This document shows positions 48,891-59,852 of a DNA stretch of 64,000 nt, piece by piece. The stretch covers positions 3,675,622 to 3,739,621 of the forward strand of contig JAKOON010000027.1 in NCBI GenBank assembly GCA_022577435.1. Direction: 5' to 3'. The stretch comes from Embiotoca jacksoni. Lineage: Eukaryota; Chordata; Actinopteri; Embiotocidae. Under the pieces are notes generated by a model. The model was not told the DNA's origin and ran no database searches. It saw only the letters and a list, made by a program, of their open reading frames with translations. Positions within the stretch are counted from its first letter, which is position 1; every line of letters begins with the position of its first letter. A program made the translations under genes and the position numbers.

Positions 48891-49973
48891 ATTTATTTAT
48901 TTATTTATTTTTTTCTCTCTCTCTCTGCCGGCTAAGTTCATTAATGAAATAGTGTTTGCTGGTTCCCAACAGTGTCCGTCCTCATCGCCTCCTCCCTCTC
49001 TGTCCCTCTAATCCTCCCTCGCTGCTTTCTCCTGGGATGCAGAGCTTGTTTTGGTGGCCCGCCGCTGCTCTCTGTTAACTTCACAGTCGGCTTTTGCTCG
49101 GTAATCCTGCGGACTGTCCAGATCTCCCTCAACCCTACACCCCCCTCCTCCAATCTATCCCTCCTCTCTCTCTCTCTCTCTCTCTCTCTGTGTCTCCTCC
49201 CTTGTGTCTCTCGCCCTTCCTCGCTCCGGGAGGGACATTAAACCGGGTCGCTCGAGGAGAGAGTGCTCTGCTGAGATTTGGTTGTAGTATATCTTGCTCT
49301 CTCATCTCGCCTCTCCTTTTTCCTGTTGCCACCGGGAGATGATGTAGTGTTAGCTGTCCCTGCCCTCCTCTTGTCCGCTGAGCTTCTGGGTGGCTGTGTG
49401 TGGACTTCTCAGCAGAGTAGGACGATGATGCTGAGACACAACAGAGCTGGATGAGGACATGGTGATGGGGAGCTTCGAGGCTTCACTGGTGTGATATAGG
49501 AGTGAAATGGTGGAAAGAGTGCTGCAGGCCTTCTCCGTTTGTGAGCCTCTTCTGCTGAGTCTCTGCTCTATGGGACTTCTAAGTAGGTGATACACGCTGG
49601 AATGTATTTTTATCGTGTTTTTTTTTTTTTTCTTTTCTTTATTAGTCTGAATTGTATGTAGTAGCTTAGGATAGACCGTAGCTGTTGAATCTCATGGATG
49701 AGAAACAGTTGACCCTGGCTTTATTTTGCATCAACCCTGTGAAACAGACTGTGGAATATCGGCTATTACAAGCTGCTCAAAGCTCCGCAGATGTGACATT
49801 TCAGGGCTGAAGTGGTAATCTCTGCTTCCACTGAGGCAGGGAAACAGTTGATTACGAGCAGGAATTCTCTGTCGGTCTCCTGCAACAACAACAACTCGAG
49901 CTGGAGAGGAAGAGCCGGGGCGTGCCGAGATGAGTTTTTCAGGGGTGAGGACTCGCACTTTCCAGGTGGACAG

Positions 49974-50099
49974 ATGGACATCTTAGCTCTTAACAAGGGC
50001 TCCCTGGCATGCGGCGCAGCGGGGCAGTGGCTTAAACATCTGATCGCATGCCAGTCCACGCTCTGCTGCGGACGCTGCCTGTCGCCCGGAGGATGTCAG
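49974..50099 (+). CDS. Speculative small exon, phase-0 end (MDILALNKG...)
   Basis: ATG with G at +4 opens 42 codons reading MDILALNKGSLACGAAGQ, then LKHLIACQSTLCCGRCLSPG, ending at GTCAG|GTATCA. Codon use is coding-like. It ends in phase 0, which would match only the acceptor at 59,669. Weak donor, no recognised homology. It could be chance. Confidence 0.15.
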
Positions 50100-51275
50100 G
50101 TATCAGCTGATTTTTAACGGCCCACAAAAGAAATTTGTGGTCTCGTAAATATGGTTTGTGAATATTTTGTGAGATCGCTCGTAAAGCTCACCACCAGCCG
50201 TCCTCCATACATCAGGCAGTGAAAGCTTTTTCTGATGATGTTCGAGAGCTTGTCCTTCTCAGTAATTTATCAGACGAGCGGTGGACACTGCCGATCCTCT
50301 ATTATGTTATGTATATGCATATATATGTTGTTACTTTGAGTTGAGTTTAAGTGCAAAGTTACTGTGAGTGCTCTAGATTTATAGAGTAGTATTTGCGTGT
50401 GTGGTTTCATGCTTTTTAATCCACCATTTCATTTCATTTCACATAGACAGAGATCTAATAAATTGATGCTGAGAGACTAGAACCACTATCATGATACTAT
50501 GAATGTAAAAAATAAATTCCCCTTATGTATCCGGTAGCAGAATTGGAGTTGGACTTAAAGTGCAGGACCACATTCAGCAGAGCCTGCTTGTAAAACCATT
50601 ACATACATCAAACATATTAGAACACACACTATACAATAAATATAAAAAAAATTAACATTAACATTCACCTCAAATTGTGAAAGGTTTACATTTTAAAAGA
50701 TGAATAATCTAAACTCAAATAATCACAATAAAAGCTAAATGTGCCGTAAAGTGACAAAAGATTCAGTTTTATGGATGAAACGACGACATGAAAGTTTGTG
50801 TTTTTTTGGTTATTCTAGCAAATTAAACACCCGACACGTTGAAGCACTTCATCATATTGATGCAAGAACTCAAATTAAATTCCAGTACGACCACAAAGCA
50901 GGACTGCTCATTGTGAAAGCGTCTATAAACGGTGTATTCAAATCCTTGACGATGGCGTCCCAGTTGTAGACACGTACTTTATATCACCCACTTCTACCCC
51001 AGACCTGGTGTCCTGAGTCCTTGCGTGCTTTAATGTATAAATAAACCCCTCTGAGTGTTGCTGCACAGATAAGATCGCGGCTGTGCAAATCAGGAATGTG
51101 AAATTCACTCTGATCTCTCGATCGGCGCTCCGCTCCCCCGGTGTCGGGGTGCCTTTGCCTTTAGATATCTGTGTTTGTACGGCCGTTGTTATTCTTTGCA
51201 CCCGTAGCTCTAAAACGCGTGTGAATATACCAACAGCAGTTTCATTTTGCCTTTTAATCAATAAGTACGTCTCCC

Positions 51276-51303
51276 CTTCTTCTTCTTCTTCTTCTTCTTC
51301 TTC
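51276..51303. repeat. (TTC)n trinucleotide repeat
   Basis: About nine TTC units. Confidence 0.97.
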
Positions 51304-51612
51304 CTCGCTTTGAGCCCGTCACATTTTCTAAAAACGTGGACGTTACGTTTTGGATGAGATAGCTATTATCTACGGCCCAGGTACAAATGAAATCAGAGCC
51401 ACCGACTGCCATGTTGCCGTCTTACCTGCTACCTGCAGCCTATTAATACCTTCTCCAGTCCTGTCCAGTCCCCCGCCTGCAGAGCACACATGCTTCGCTC
51501 TCTCTCTCTCTCTCTCTCTCGACCGAGGTGTGCGTGAGGGCAGGTCCGTGGACGGCCGGGGAGAAGCAGATGCGCTCGCACAGAAACACATTCCTAGCTG
51601 CGCGCAAAGATA

Positions 51613-51626
51613 GTTGCCATGGCAAC
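51613..51626. promoter_or_regulatory. Perfect palindromic RFX X-box
   Basis: GTTGCCATGGCAAC: two exact inverted half-sites GTTGCC/GGCAAC around AT, the ideal RFX-family site. It lies in tanc2 intronic DNA next to CpG-containing sequence (CGCGCAAAGATA upstream). No gene start is adjacent, so an enhancer role is more likely than a core promoter (inference). Confidence 0.7.
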
Positions 51627-51707
51627 CATCTGTCTCCTTCATAGTTCAGGAATCCAATGGAGAGGAGCGTGTGCGGGTTTTTTTTATTTTTATTTTTTTT
51701 ATTTATT

Positions 51708-51711
<4 letters not shown>

Positions 51712-51751
<40 letters not shown>
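51712..51751. repeat. (TG)n microsatellite
   Basis: Pure TG run of about 40 bases, preceded by T-rich DNA. Confidence 0.98.
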
Positions 51752-52223
51752 GGAGGGGAGGCTGGGTCAGGAAAAATATGTGTTTTATATGTGTTGGTTT
51801 TTTTCTTTGTTTTTTGTGTTTTTGTTCATATTCCAATTTTTATCATTAAAGATCTCGTGGTGTCGCTGCGATGAGAAACGCCTGATGTTCCTCAAGGCGT
51901 GTTGTTATTCTCAACGCTGTCATCCGGCTTTCAAGCCAGCTAGACGTTTGTTTTCAGCGGCTTCGCCTCGTCTGATTGTCATAATCCGTATTTAAAGAAC
52001 AAAAGGTAGAGCTACAAATAGGAAGACAACTCAATACGTCCTCTACAACCCCGACATGATAATTGATGCCCCCCCCCAATAGTAGCTTGTCAGAATTAGT
52101 TACAAGCGCAGGAAGGTGTAAAAAAAAAAAGATTCAGACGCTATTTATAAGTGCTCTGATATTTGTTTTCTTTTCTCACGACAAATCAAACATTTAGATG
52201 TTATTGTAAGCCAGTCCCAACCC

Positions 52224-52262
52224 TCTCACCCTCCCCCTCCCCCCCTCCCCCCTCCCCCTCCA
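52224..52262 (-). repeat. C-run cluster (G-quadruplex potential on minus strand)
   Basis: Five C-runs of five to seven separated by T or CT, then an A-run. Confidence 0.85.
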
Positions 52263-53936
52263 AAAAAAAAAAGCCTGGGCTTCAGCCACACATTTCACTC
52301 GGATGTTGTTGACTTTGAGAGCTAAAGGAGCTACAAAGCGATTGCGTATGTTTTAGCCTGAGGGAGTTGCATGTGAGCTCGGTGCATCCAGATTAGAGAT
52401 TTCGCTCCCACATCAGAAGAGGCGCAGGCGAGGCGCTCGCCCCTGCGCGGCGTTGGCCGACAACAGCTGGATGCAGCTGGGAGATGCTGCAGTAAGACGC
52501 ACGAAAAGACAAGACAAGACGGGGAGAGAGAGAGAGAGACGGGAACCGAAACACAGAGGCGGACTGAAAAGGACAAAGAGATGAGTGAAAGAACATAGAC
52601 GACACAGACGTGGCCTCCTGTTTGATCATGGTCAAACAACCCCCACCCCCCTCTCTCCTCTCCCCCATCCCCCAGGAGCAGTTGACTAATCACTGCTAAT
52701 GTATTCACTGCTTACTACTACCAGTGTGTCAACTGGGAAGCCGCCCGTCACTGCCTCTGATGTCCAGACAGGCTCACAGAGACTCCACAGGCAGAATACA
52801 TGATTCGGTGCAGACAGCGGTTCGATGCTTTGCTCGTGTTCGCCTGGACATTTTTCTCCCACTGATGGCCGCGCGTCTTCAGCTCGTTCCCCTCGTTCGT
52901 GAGGTCAGCTGCAAGGAGGCGGAAGAAGTGTAATTTCATCTACCTACATCCTCTCCATTACCGCGCGCTCTTCCTCACGGGACAATCCAAAAGGGGATTC
53001 GGTGACCTTGGAGGCCTTTTGAAAAATGTATTCAGCTCCATATGAAGTGAGTCCAGACACATTACGTCTCATCGAGCAATAAGCTTGTTTTGGACCTAAT
53101 GTGTGCTGTGATTACCTCATTATTGGCTGCAGCTGTGTGTGTTTGTACTGAAGCTTTGCAGCATGTCATCCTCATTTGATTCAACGGTGGTGTTTTGTTT
53201 TTGTTTTTTTTCTCCCCTCCCTTCAGAAGATGCCTGTTTTATACTCTACTTGCTCAAAGGGACTTGGGAGTCAATCTAATGAGGATCCTGGCAGTGCTCT
53301 GCCTTTTAGATTGCCTGTCTGTCTTTACGTCTTTGAACTGACGAGCGGAGAGGCCACAAGCCTTTAGACGAGCTGTCTGTCTTCAGAGAGGCGCTTGTGG
53401 CGGCTGGGACTGTCTAATGGTTGTCAGTCAGGACTTTAGCGGAGCTACCTGCCAGTCTGGTTCGACCTGCCCTGCAGGAAAAAAAAAAAAAAAAAAAAAG
53501 GTGCGAGAAAAGCTCGCCGCCCCCGTCTCCCTGCTGTTTATTTACACGCCGGCCATGTCTTGCTGTTGGGCATCAATGTCGGGGCCAATTCAGCGGCTTA
53601 TACATCCAATTACAGCGGTTTGTATTTAGCCACCAGTTCCTCCCTTTTTTTTTTTTTTTTGTACAACCAGCAGGGTGAGTAATTAGCACAACCTCAGCTA
53701 CGAGAGTAGCACTCCGGTGAATAATGTAAAATTGAATTGAAGTAGGATGTAGCACTGGGGCCATGATAGCCAGGTGTTATTGAAAAACATGATGCCACCG
53801 ATGAGGGTTTCTTATGGGTGGAGGGTAACCAAGCAACCGAGTGACGACATGAGGTCATTAAGGGATTCTTGTTCAGGGTCCTGTTGCAAAGTTAGCCACT
53901 GAAATCCCTCGGCTCTCTCTCTCTCTTTCTCTCTCT

Positions 53937-53938
<2 letters not shown>

Positions 53939-54000
<62 letters not shown>
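53939..54000. repeat. (TG)n microsatellite
   Basis: Pure TG run of about 62 bases. Confidence 0.98.
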
Positions 54001-54100
54001 TTTGATCATCTGATCATCACGTAGGTTCATGCTGGTGTTTTCTTTGCTCTGTTTAGCACTAAAGGAGAGGAGTGTCTGCAAACAGGATAGAGATGTGGAT

Positions 54101-54167
54101 ACACACACACACACACACAGCTTTGTCTTGAAAAGTCACACAGACACTCCCCCCTCCCCCTCCCTCT

Positions 54168-54216
<49 letters not shown>
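54101..54216. repeat. Two (CA)n arrays
   Basis: CA at 54,101-54,119 and 54,170-54,216. The second is opposite in sense to the TG array at 53,939, so the transcript could fold UG against CA into a long hairpin. Confidence 0.97.
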
Positions 54217-54218
<2 letters not shown>

Positions 54219-54488
54219 CAGGCAGGTGAAGGGCGTATCTCATTACGTCACACAGGCTGCAGTGGTGATGAGTGGTGCGGAAGGAGCTGTCGTCAGTATG
54301 AGAGGCTTCTTGCTCGTCGCTGTTGAAAGGGGGCTTTTGTAAACAGTTGGAAACAATTCCTGTTGTGGCTGAAGGGATTTTGGGAGTTTTACGTAACAAG
54401 ATACTTCAACCGAAAATGGGCAGCTGTTGAGGAATGTGTGTGTAATGCACAGCGCTGAGCTTCAGGAAAACTCAGGTAGGGTGTCTCG

Positions 54489-54517
<29 letters not shown>
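54489..54517. repeat. poly-T run
   Basis: About 29 consecutive T residues. Confidence 0.95.
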
Positions 54518-54522
<5 letters not shown>

Positions 54523-54678
54523 GAAGCCGATATGCGGTGTGTTTAGTAGATTCCGGTAAAGAGGTTGTGTACTTTTTCTATCTGTGGTAAAAATAAGCTG
54601 CTGCTCTTGTTCCTGCCCACCACCACTGACACTCAGTCTTTCTCTTTTCTCTCTCCTCCTCTGTACGTTTTATCCGTT

Positions 54679-54746
54679 CTCTCTCTCTCTCTCTCTCTCG
54701 CTCTCTCCCCCATCTCCTTCCTCCTGCCGTCTCTCTGCCTCCGCAG
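54679..54746 (+). promoter_or_regulatory. tanc2: CT-repeat polypyrimidine tract at a tanc2 acceptor
   Basis: (CT)9 followed by CGCTCTCTCCCCC and further CT-rich sequence up to CCGCAG. CU-repeats are preferred binding sites for PTBP1/PTBP2 (known), so the exon at 54,747 is a candidate for neuronal splicing control (inference). Confidence 0.55.
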
Positions 54747-54895
54747 GGGAGTCAAGCCGGGAGCTGGGCCCCCCTCCGTCGGTGGATGAGGCTGCCAACA
54801 CATTGATGACGCGCCTGGGTTTCCTTCTGGGAGACAAAGTGAGTGAGGGGCCAGCCGGCACCCAGTACAGCATGGAGGAACCCGAGGCGAGACAG
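54747..54895 (+). CDS. tanc2: tanc2 coding exon (PPSVDEAANTLMTRLGFLLG), 149 nt, phase 1-0
   Basis: Begins after CCGCAG and ends CAG|GTAATG. It encodes ESSRELGPPPSVDEAANTLM, then TRLGFLLGDKVSEGPAGTQ, YSMEEPEARQ. The block ANTLMTRLGFLLG is shared, with changes, by TANC1 and TANC2 and is the best conserved short motif of their N-termini. It may form a short helix in otherwise disordered sequence (inference). The junction with the previous exon rebuilds a Gly codon (g|GG). Skipping it alone would shift the frame, because its ends are in different phases. Confidence 0.97.
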
Positions 54896-57435
54896 GTAAT
54901 GGTCCCGGTAATGGAGTCGACAACCAAATCGTGACTGTGATGCTCGTCTTTAATGTTTGTCAAGGAGCTGTGAATATCATGAAGTCCCCACATGACTCAC
55001 ACAGTCAGTTTGAGGAGGAGTCTGGGGCCGTGTGAGACGTCACGAACTTCCTTCAGCTCAATACTTTTCGTGCTATTTATGTGCCGTATCTTAACCTAAT
55101 TGTCTTCCACGTGTGAATTCGACACATTTCTATTGTGGGAGACTGTTGCTTGGGAACTCGAACAAACACGCCACCGTCTGATTCGATCTGTTTTGACATT
55201 TATCTTCATGATAACCTTGTTTACAATCGGTTTTGACAGATCTTTGAAAGTCAAGATAGCGAGATCAAAAGGCTTCTCAGTAAATTGCCCTCTGACGCCA
55301 CATCGCTTTGGACTCCGAATTTATCAGCGCCTCTCCATTAAGCTTCAGATATCTACCCGTCTAATTAGATTTTTATATAACAAATAGTCCTAATTATTTA
55401 TTTTTTTTACACTTCGCTTATTGAAAGCGAGCGTCTTGGGTTTGACGTGCATCAGGTTGGCCTCGACGTTTCCCTCCCGCAACATAACCTTTCTATTTGT
55501 GAATTTTGGCAGTTGTGCAACAAACAGCTCTTGGCACAACGGGCCGGCTCAAAGCTCTGCAGCAGATGCCCTGCTTTCTCTACCTAAACCTGATTTGACA
55601 GGTATGAATTTTCCTAACTGTGCGAGGAAAACAGTCGCAGCGGAGAGAACGCGGAGCAGAAATAGGGAGGAAGGGGGCTGGGGGGAGGGTGTGGGGGGGT
55701 CTAACCTGTTGCTGAAACATTCAAAGCAGGTTGAGGTACGGGTTCGCACTAAAGCAGCGCGGATAAGCGATTAAACTGATGGACTGCCTGTGCTTGATGC
55801 GAGCGCGGCTGTAACAGTGGGGGTGTATAAATTGAGAGAGGTTTATTCAAGCGGCTCTTTTTAGAGACGTGACTCACACTAGCACCCCGCTGCATCGTGC
55901 ACACAGTACAAACTTATTATTTTAGATATCTGCCCCACATGCTCATCTCTGGATTGCAAAGTTTGTTTGATTCGTTAACCACCAAAAAATGACAAGGATT
56001 GCCTCCGGACACCATCTATTAGCAGATAAAAGAGTGGGCTTTTGTCCTCATCTTTCTAATTTGCTCGGGATTTGCCAGCTTTCAATGGACTTCAGTGGAG
56101 ACAGTAATTCGAGGGTTGGACATAAATCTGACATTGTGCCCTCCCACCCCGAGGCAGAATCAAGACAACCACATTTTGGCACATTTAAGAAGATGCTGAA
56201 TTAGCGATTATCAGCTCCTGTTTGGGGTGTAACCGTGAACGTAGAGACAACCACCACTCATTGATAATGACGAGTACAGTGGCCTGTTTGTCAGTGTGAT
56301 TCCTGGCTTGTGGTTTTGCTGTGTAGCTTTCTTAAGAACAGCTTGCTGTGGACGTTGGTGAATACACGCTTTGCTTACGCCACCAGATATTTTCATTTTT
56401 TGTGATTTTATCCTTCAATCGAGGACGTGGAGAGGCTTCACCGCCGCTGTGCGATGTAGGCTATCTCAGGCTAAAAGAGGACTATGGGCAGGTAGAAAAT
56501 AACTTTTCAGTGTCCCAATCGCACAAAAGGCACAACCTTGGGTCCCCAGCAACACGCCTACCGAGTTTGAAGCTGGTGGGACGAACGGTTATGGAGACAT
56601 GCCGAGGACAAACAGACATTTCTGAATTATGTAGAGAGACGACGTAGATATTGATGATAAAGTTATATGATTCAAAGAAGGTCTGGGCCAAACTTCAATC
56701 ATGAACTTCCTGTCGTATTGAGAAGACGGCATGCTTTTGTCTCAGTATGTTTGACTCGTGCAACTGTCCCGCGCTCTCCTCGGGAGATGCAGCTCACAGT
56801 TTGAAAACCTTTCCGGTAATATATTCACCCGTCCTTTACAGAATACCGCTAACCTGCCAGAGCTGTTTAAAGTCTCTGTATTTGTAAGTTACCTTTTTAT
56901 ATGCTGTAGTTAACAGCCAGGCAGGTAAAGGCTAGAGGCCACTTACCGAAGTGGAAAAAGGACTTTGAGATCAAAGGCCAAGAGTCTTCCCCGTTATCTG
57001 TTTTTTTTGTTGTATTTATAAGACACCTAGCTTATCTACCATCCTCCTTTTGACGTGCTTAAATTCCTACAATAGCCGGTGTCTCTGCTGCGAGACCTCG
57101 GCAGCAGACGGAACAAGGTGACCTTAACTCCAAGAGAGTGCAGTTAATTGCCTTTCATACTCTCGTGCGCTCACTCCCTGAATAGATACAACGCTCCGAG
57201 TTCAATCCAATTCCTCGTGCGACGTTTAAGGTCAGACCTTCACAAGGCGAGGTCCATTAGCCCGGCGGATGGAGCCGCGGTGTCGCCGCCGGCGCACGCC
57301 AGTTTGGAGAGTCACCCGTCGGTGTGTACGTTTGGTTACATCAGGGTCAAGCTCTGGTAAACGTGACATATGAGCGGTGAAGACGGCACAGGGCAGCGGT
57401 GACTGAGATAGTGTGTGACAATTTGTTATTCCTCC

Positions 57436-57460
57436 ACACACACACACACACACACACAGG
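57436..57460. repeat. (CA)n microsatellite
   Basis: About 12 CA units. Confidence 0.97.
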
Positions 57461-57639
57461 AACACAATGCAGTGAAGGCTCGAGGCCGCTTGCTGAAGTG
57501 GACCGTGGGTGTTAACTGGTTTACAGATGTCACGTACTAGTGTGAACACATGTAGTATCAAGCTGTTTACCTTGAAAAATAGAAAGTGCTCATTGATTTG
57601 CGCTCCTTGAGCGTGATGATTTGCTTCTTTTTTTTTTTA

Positions 57640-58430
57640 CAAACCTAGGGGGTTATAAATTGACCAGATCTGCAACAATTTGAAATAATCGGCAACGATT
57701 TTGACGACAACTTGTCCTTTTTAAAGCAAAATTGATCAAACACATTTGATTTTTCCAGGCTCTCAAATATGAGAATTTTTCTGTGTTTTCACATTTTTAT
57801 ATAGTTGTATTCTGAGTAATCTCTCTGAATATCTTCTCGATTTGAACTTCAGGTTTGACAGAACAAGACATTTGAATGCATTCCCTTTAACTGTAAGTAG
57901 TTGTGATGGTCTCTTTTCACAAGATTTCTGATTTTTAGTCCCAAAAAAAATATTTTCTAAGTTAGGAAAAATGCTTGTCATATTATTTAATGGTAAAATA
58001 TAATCACTGAACTGAGTATATTTAGGTTCTGGATAGTTGGTTTGACAAAACAAGAAATTCAATCAATGTCCTTTTTGGCTATGAGAAACTATGACGAGCA
58101 TTTTTCACAAATTTAATAAATTAAGCACAATTTATCACAAAAACAAAAGGTAAATTCACTGCATTTTTTTGTCGTGCCAGATGTTCCAAAACACTGTACT
58201 GTGCTCCTCATTCACCCACTCACACACACGATTGATGGTGACTTGGCTATTGGAAGCACTTGGGGATCAGTGTCTAGCCGGAGAAGTGGATTTAAGGATC
58301 AAACCACGTCCCTGCAATTAATCGAGGAGCTCTTCTATAGCCGTCAACCTCAAGAAGCCGTCAACAGATAATTGACAGTTTAATCAATAGGGAAAATAAT
58401 TGTTGATTGCGGCACGACTCCTGACTCCTG
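57640..58430 (+). mobile_element. Family A repeat, long interrupted copy
   Basis: Left part 'aataatcggcaacgattttg', 'aaattgatcaaacacatttg' and 'gctctcaaatatgagaattt'. The centre 'caggtttgacagaacaagac' and 'catttgaatgcattcccttt' is then partly repeated as 'ttggtttgacaaaacaagaa'. The right end 'gacagtttaatcaataggga' with 'aaaataattgttgattgcgg' closes the element. About 200 bases of other sequence (58,165-58,370) lie before the end block. Confidence 0.6.
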
Positions 58431-58627
58431 GACGTCTTGTTTGTCTAATACAGAACGCATTAGCTCACTGTGTCCCCCTTCAATCTTCCTCCGATGGATT
58501 AAACCAGACTCCGTTTTGCCTTGAGCACCACTTCCCCTCACCCCAGTGTTGACCTGAACTCACCGACAGTGCTGTGAAGGAGAGGACCTCCGTGTGTGTT
58601 TGTGCGTCTCTCTGTCTGAACACTTGT

Positions 58628-58639
58628 GTGTCTGTGTCT

Positions 58640-58697
<58 letters not shown>
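58628..58697. repeat. (TG)n microsatellite with TGTC units
   Basis: TGTC/TGTG units then about 50 bases of pure TG. Confidence 0.97.
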
Positions 58698-58973
58698 ATG
58701 CTGCACGCATGTGTCTCGTAGGTATGCTTGCGTCTGTGTGTTTTGCGTGAGAGTGCATCTGTGGGTGTTTACAGCAGCAGATTAGACGAAGCAGAGTGTT
58801 TTTATTTTGTCCCCCCGTGGCTGCTCGTCTCCTAACCCGAGCTGACATCAAATAAGGTCACTGCAGGGCGCCAAAACAGCGCCGGGGCTGGAAATAATAT
58901 ATATTCATAGTACATATTGGATTTTTTTTGTTTTTTTTGTTTCAGCTTTTTTTTTTCTTTTTCAAACTGAACT

Positions 58974-58987
58974 GTTGTCATGGCAAT
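58974..58987. promoter_or_regulatory. X-box-like motif
   Basis: GTTGTCATGGCAAT keeps the inverted half-site layout, with one mismatch in each half relative to GTTRCC/GGYAAC. Confidence 0.35.
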
Positions 58988-59551
58988 GAAGAGGAAAAGA
59001 TGCATGAAAATAGGTCTGTCAGTGAGGGCAAGATACTATGTTCAGCTCGTGACACAATCGTTTCAAAGCAAATTGTGTATTTATTGATTTAAAAAGATGG
59101 TTGAAATTGTATTAGTGTTCAAACTCAATGAAGTGCCACTCCGTTTTTGTTTCTAATAAGGGAAATGAGCAGTTTCCTGCATTAACATGTTCCAGGCCAC
59201 ATCGCTGATAAATTATCCGTCTGACATTTGGATTCTTCTTGCAACATCCATTAGCTGCAGTTTATTGTGGTGTAAGGTGCAAAGTGATTGTAGATGTTTT
59301 TGAGTCTGTTTGTGAAAATATACTAAAAATGTGTATTTTTTTTTTTTTTACTTTGTAAGGCCTAATTTGAGAAGTATTTGTGAAAAATTCTGCAAATCAT
59401 TAGTTATTATATGTTTGTATACACGTGAGAGAGACAAGTCTAAGAAAGCCTAACTTCACATTGTGATGGCAGCAGGGGGGCTGAACTTTTAAAAACTGCA
59501 ATATTGAAATGACATTTTCCTCTGTCTGAGTCAGTAGATTGTAAATTCACA

Positions 59552-59594
59552 CATTTTTGCTTTGCCATTTGGTATAAATGGCAAAGCAAAAATG
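59552..59594 (+). repeat. tanc2: Perfect 19-bp inverted repeat with 5-nt loop, upstream of an acceptor
   Basis: Arm 59,552-59,570 is the exact reverse complement of 59,576-59,594, with loop GGTAT. It would form a strong RNA hairpin ending 74 nt before exon 59,669. Directly after it come GCTAAC (59,594) and TACTAAT (59,603), both good branch-point matches. Confidence 0.9.
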
Positions 59595-59668
59595 CTAACG
59601 TCTACTAATGGAGCTTTTGGAGCCAAACTTTAAAAAAAAAAACGTGTGTATTTGTATGTCTGTCGCAG

Positions 59669-59852
59669 GGCCAGAACCAGAGGATCAGCCCGTGTTCCAC
59701 CCTGACCAGCAGCACTGCCTCCCCGCCTGCAGGCAGCCCCTGCTCCACCCTGCCTCCAGCCATGCCCGGCCAGGCCGGCAACAAGGACTGTGCCTACGGC
59801 TCTGTCACCAGTCCCACCTCAACACTGGAGAGCAGAGACAGCGGGATTATCG
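59669..59852 (+). CDS. tanc2: tanc2 coding exon (RISPCSTLTSSTASPP...), 184 nt, phase 0-1
   Basis: Begins after GTCGCAG and ends ATCG|GTGAGT. It encodes GQNQRISPCSTLTSSTASPP, then AGSPCSTLPPAMPG and, near the end, ITSP-like VTSPTSTLESRDSGII. The ISPCSTLTSSTASP and STLESRDSGII motifs are shared by TANC1 and TANC2. It is Ser/Thr/Pro-rich and probably disordered. The 3' splice site looks weak: the tract before AG has an 11-A run and few pyrimidines, so help from the upstream hairpin or enhancers may be needed (inference). Confidence 0.97.

Larger units (their letters stand above)
48750..54746 (+). other. tanc2: tanc2 intron (5,997 nt)
   Basis: Bounded by GTAAGT and CCGCAG. It contains a strong G-run cluster (48,836-48,890), a perfect X-box (51,613), a possible small exon (49,974-50,099), a TTC repeat, three TG/CA arrays (51,712; 53,939; 54,101-54,216), C-rich tracts (52,224-52,262) and long T-runs. 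Confidence 0.85.
54896..59668 (+). other. tanc2: tanc2 intron (4,773 nt)
   Basis: Bounded by GTAATG and GTCGCAG. Includes two CA/TG arrays (57,436; 58,628-58,697), an interrupted family-A repeat (57,640-58,430), an X-box-like motif (58,974) and a perfect inverted repeat (59,552-59,594) near the acceptor. No other exon seen. Confidence 0.85.

Noticed and set aside
48332..48935. Open frames of up to 167 codons on both strands around the TG arrays
   Set aside because: They are Cys-Val or Thr-His runs from dinucleotide repeats. Only the 48,633-48,749 part in one frame is real.
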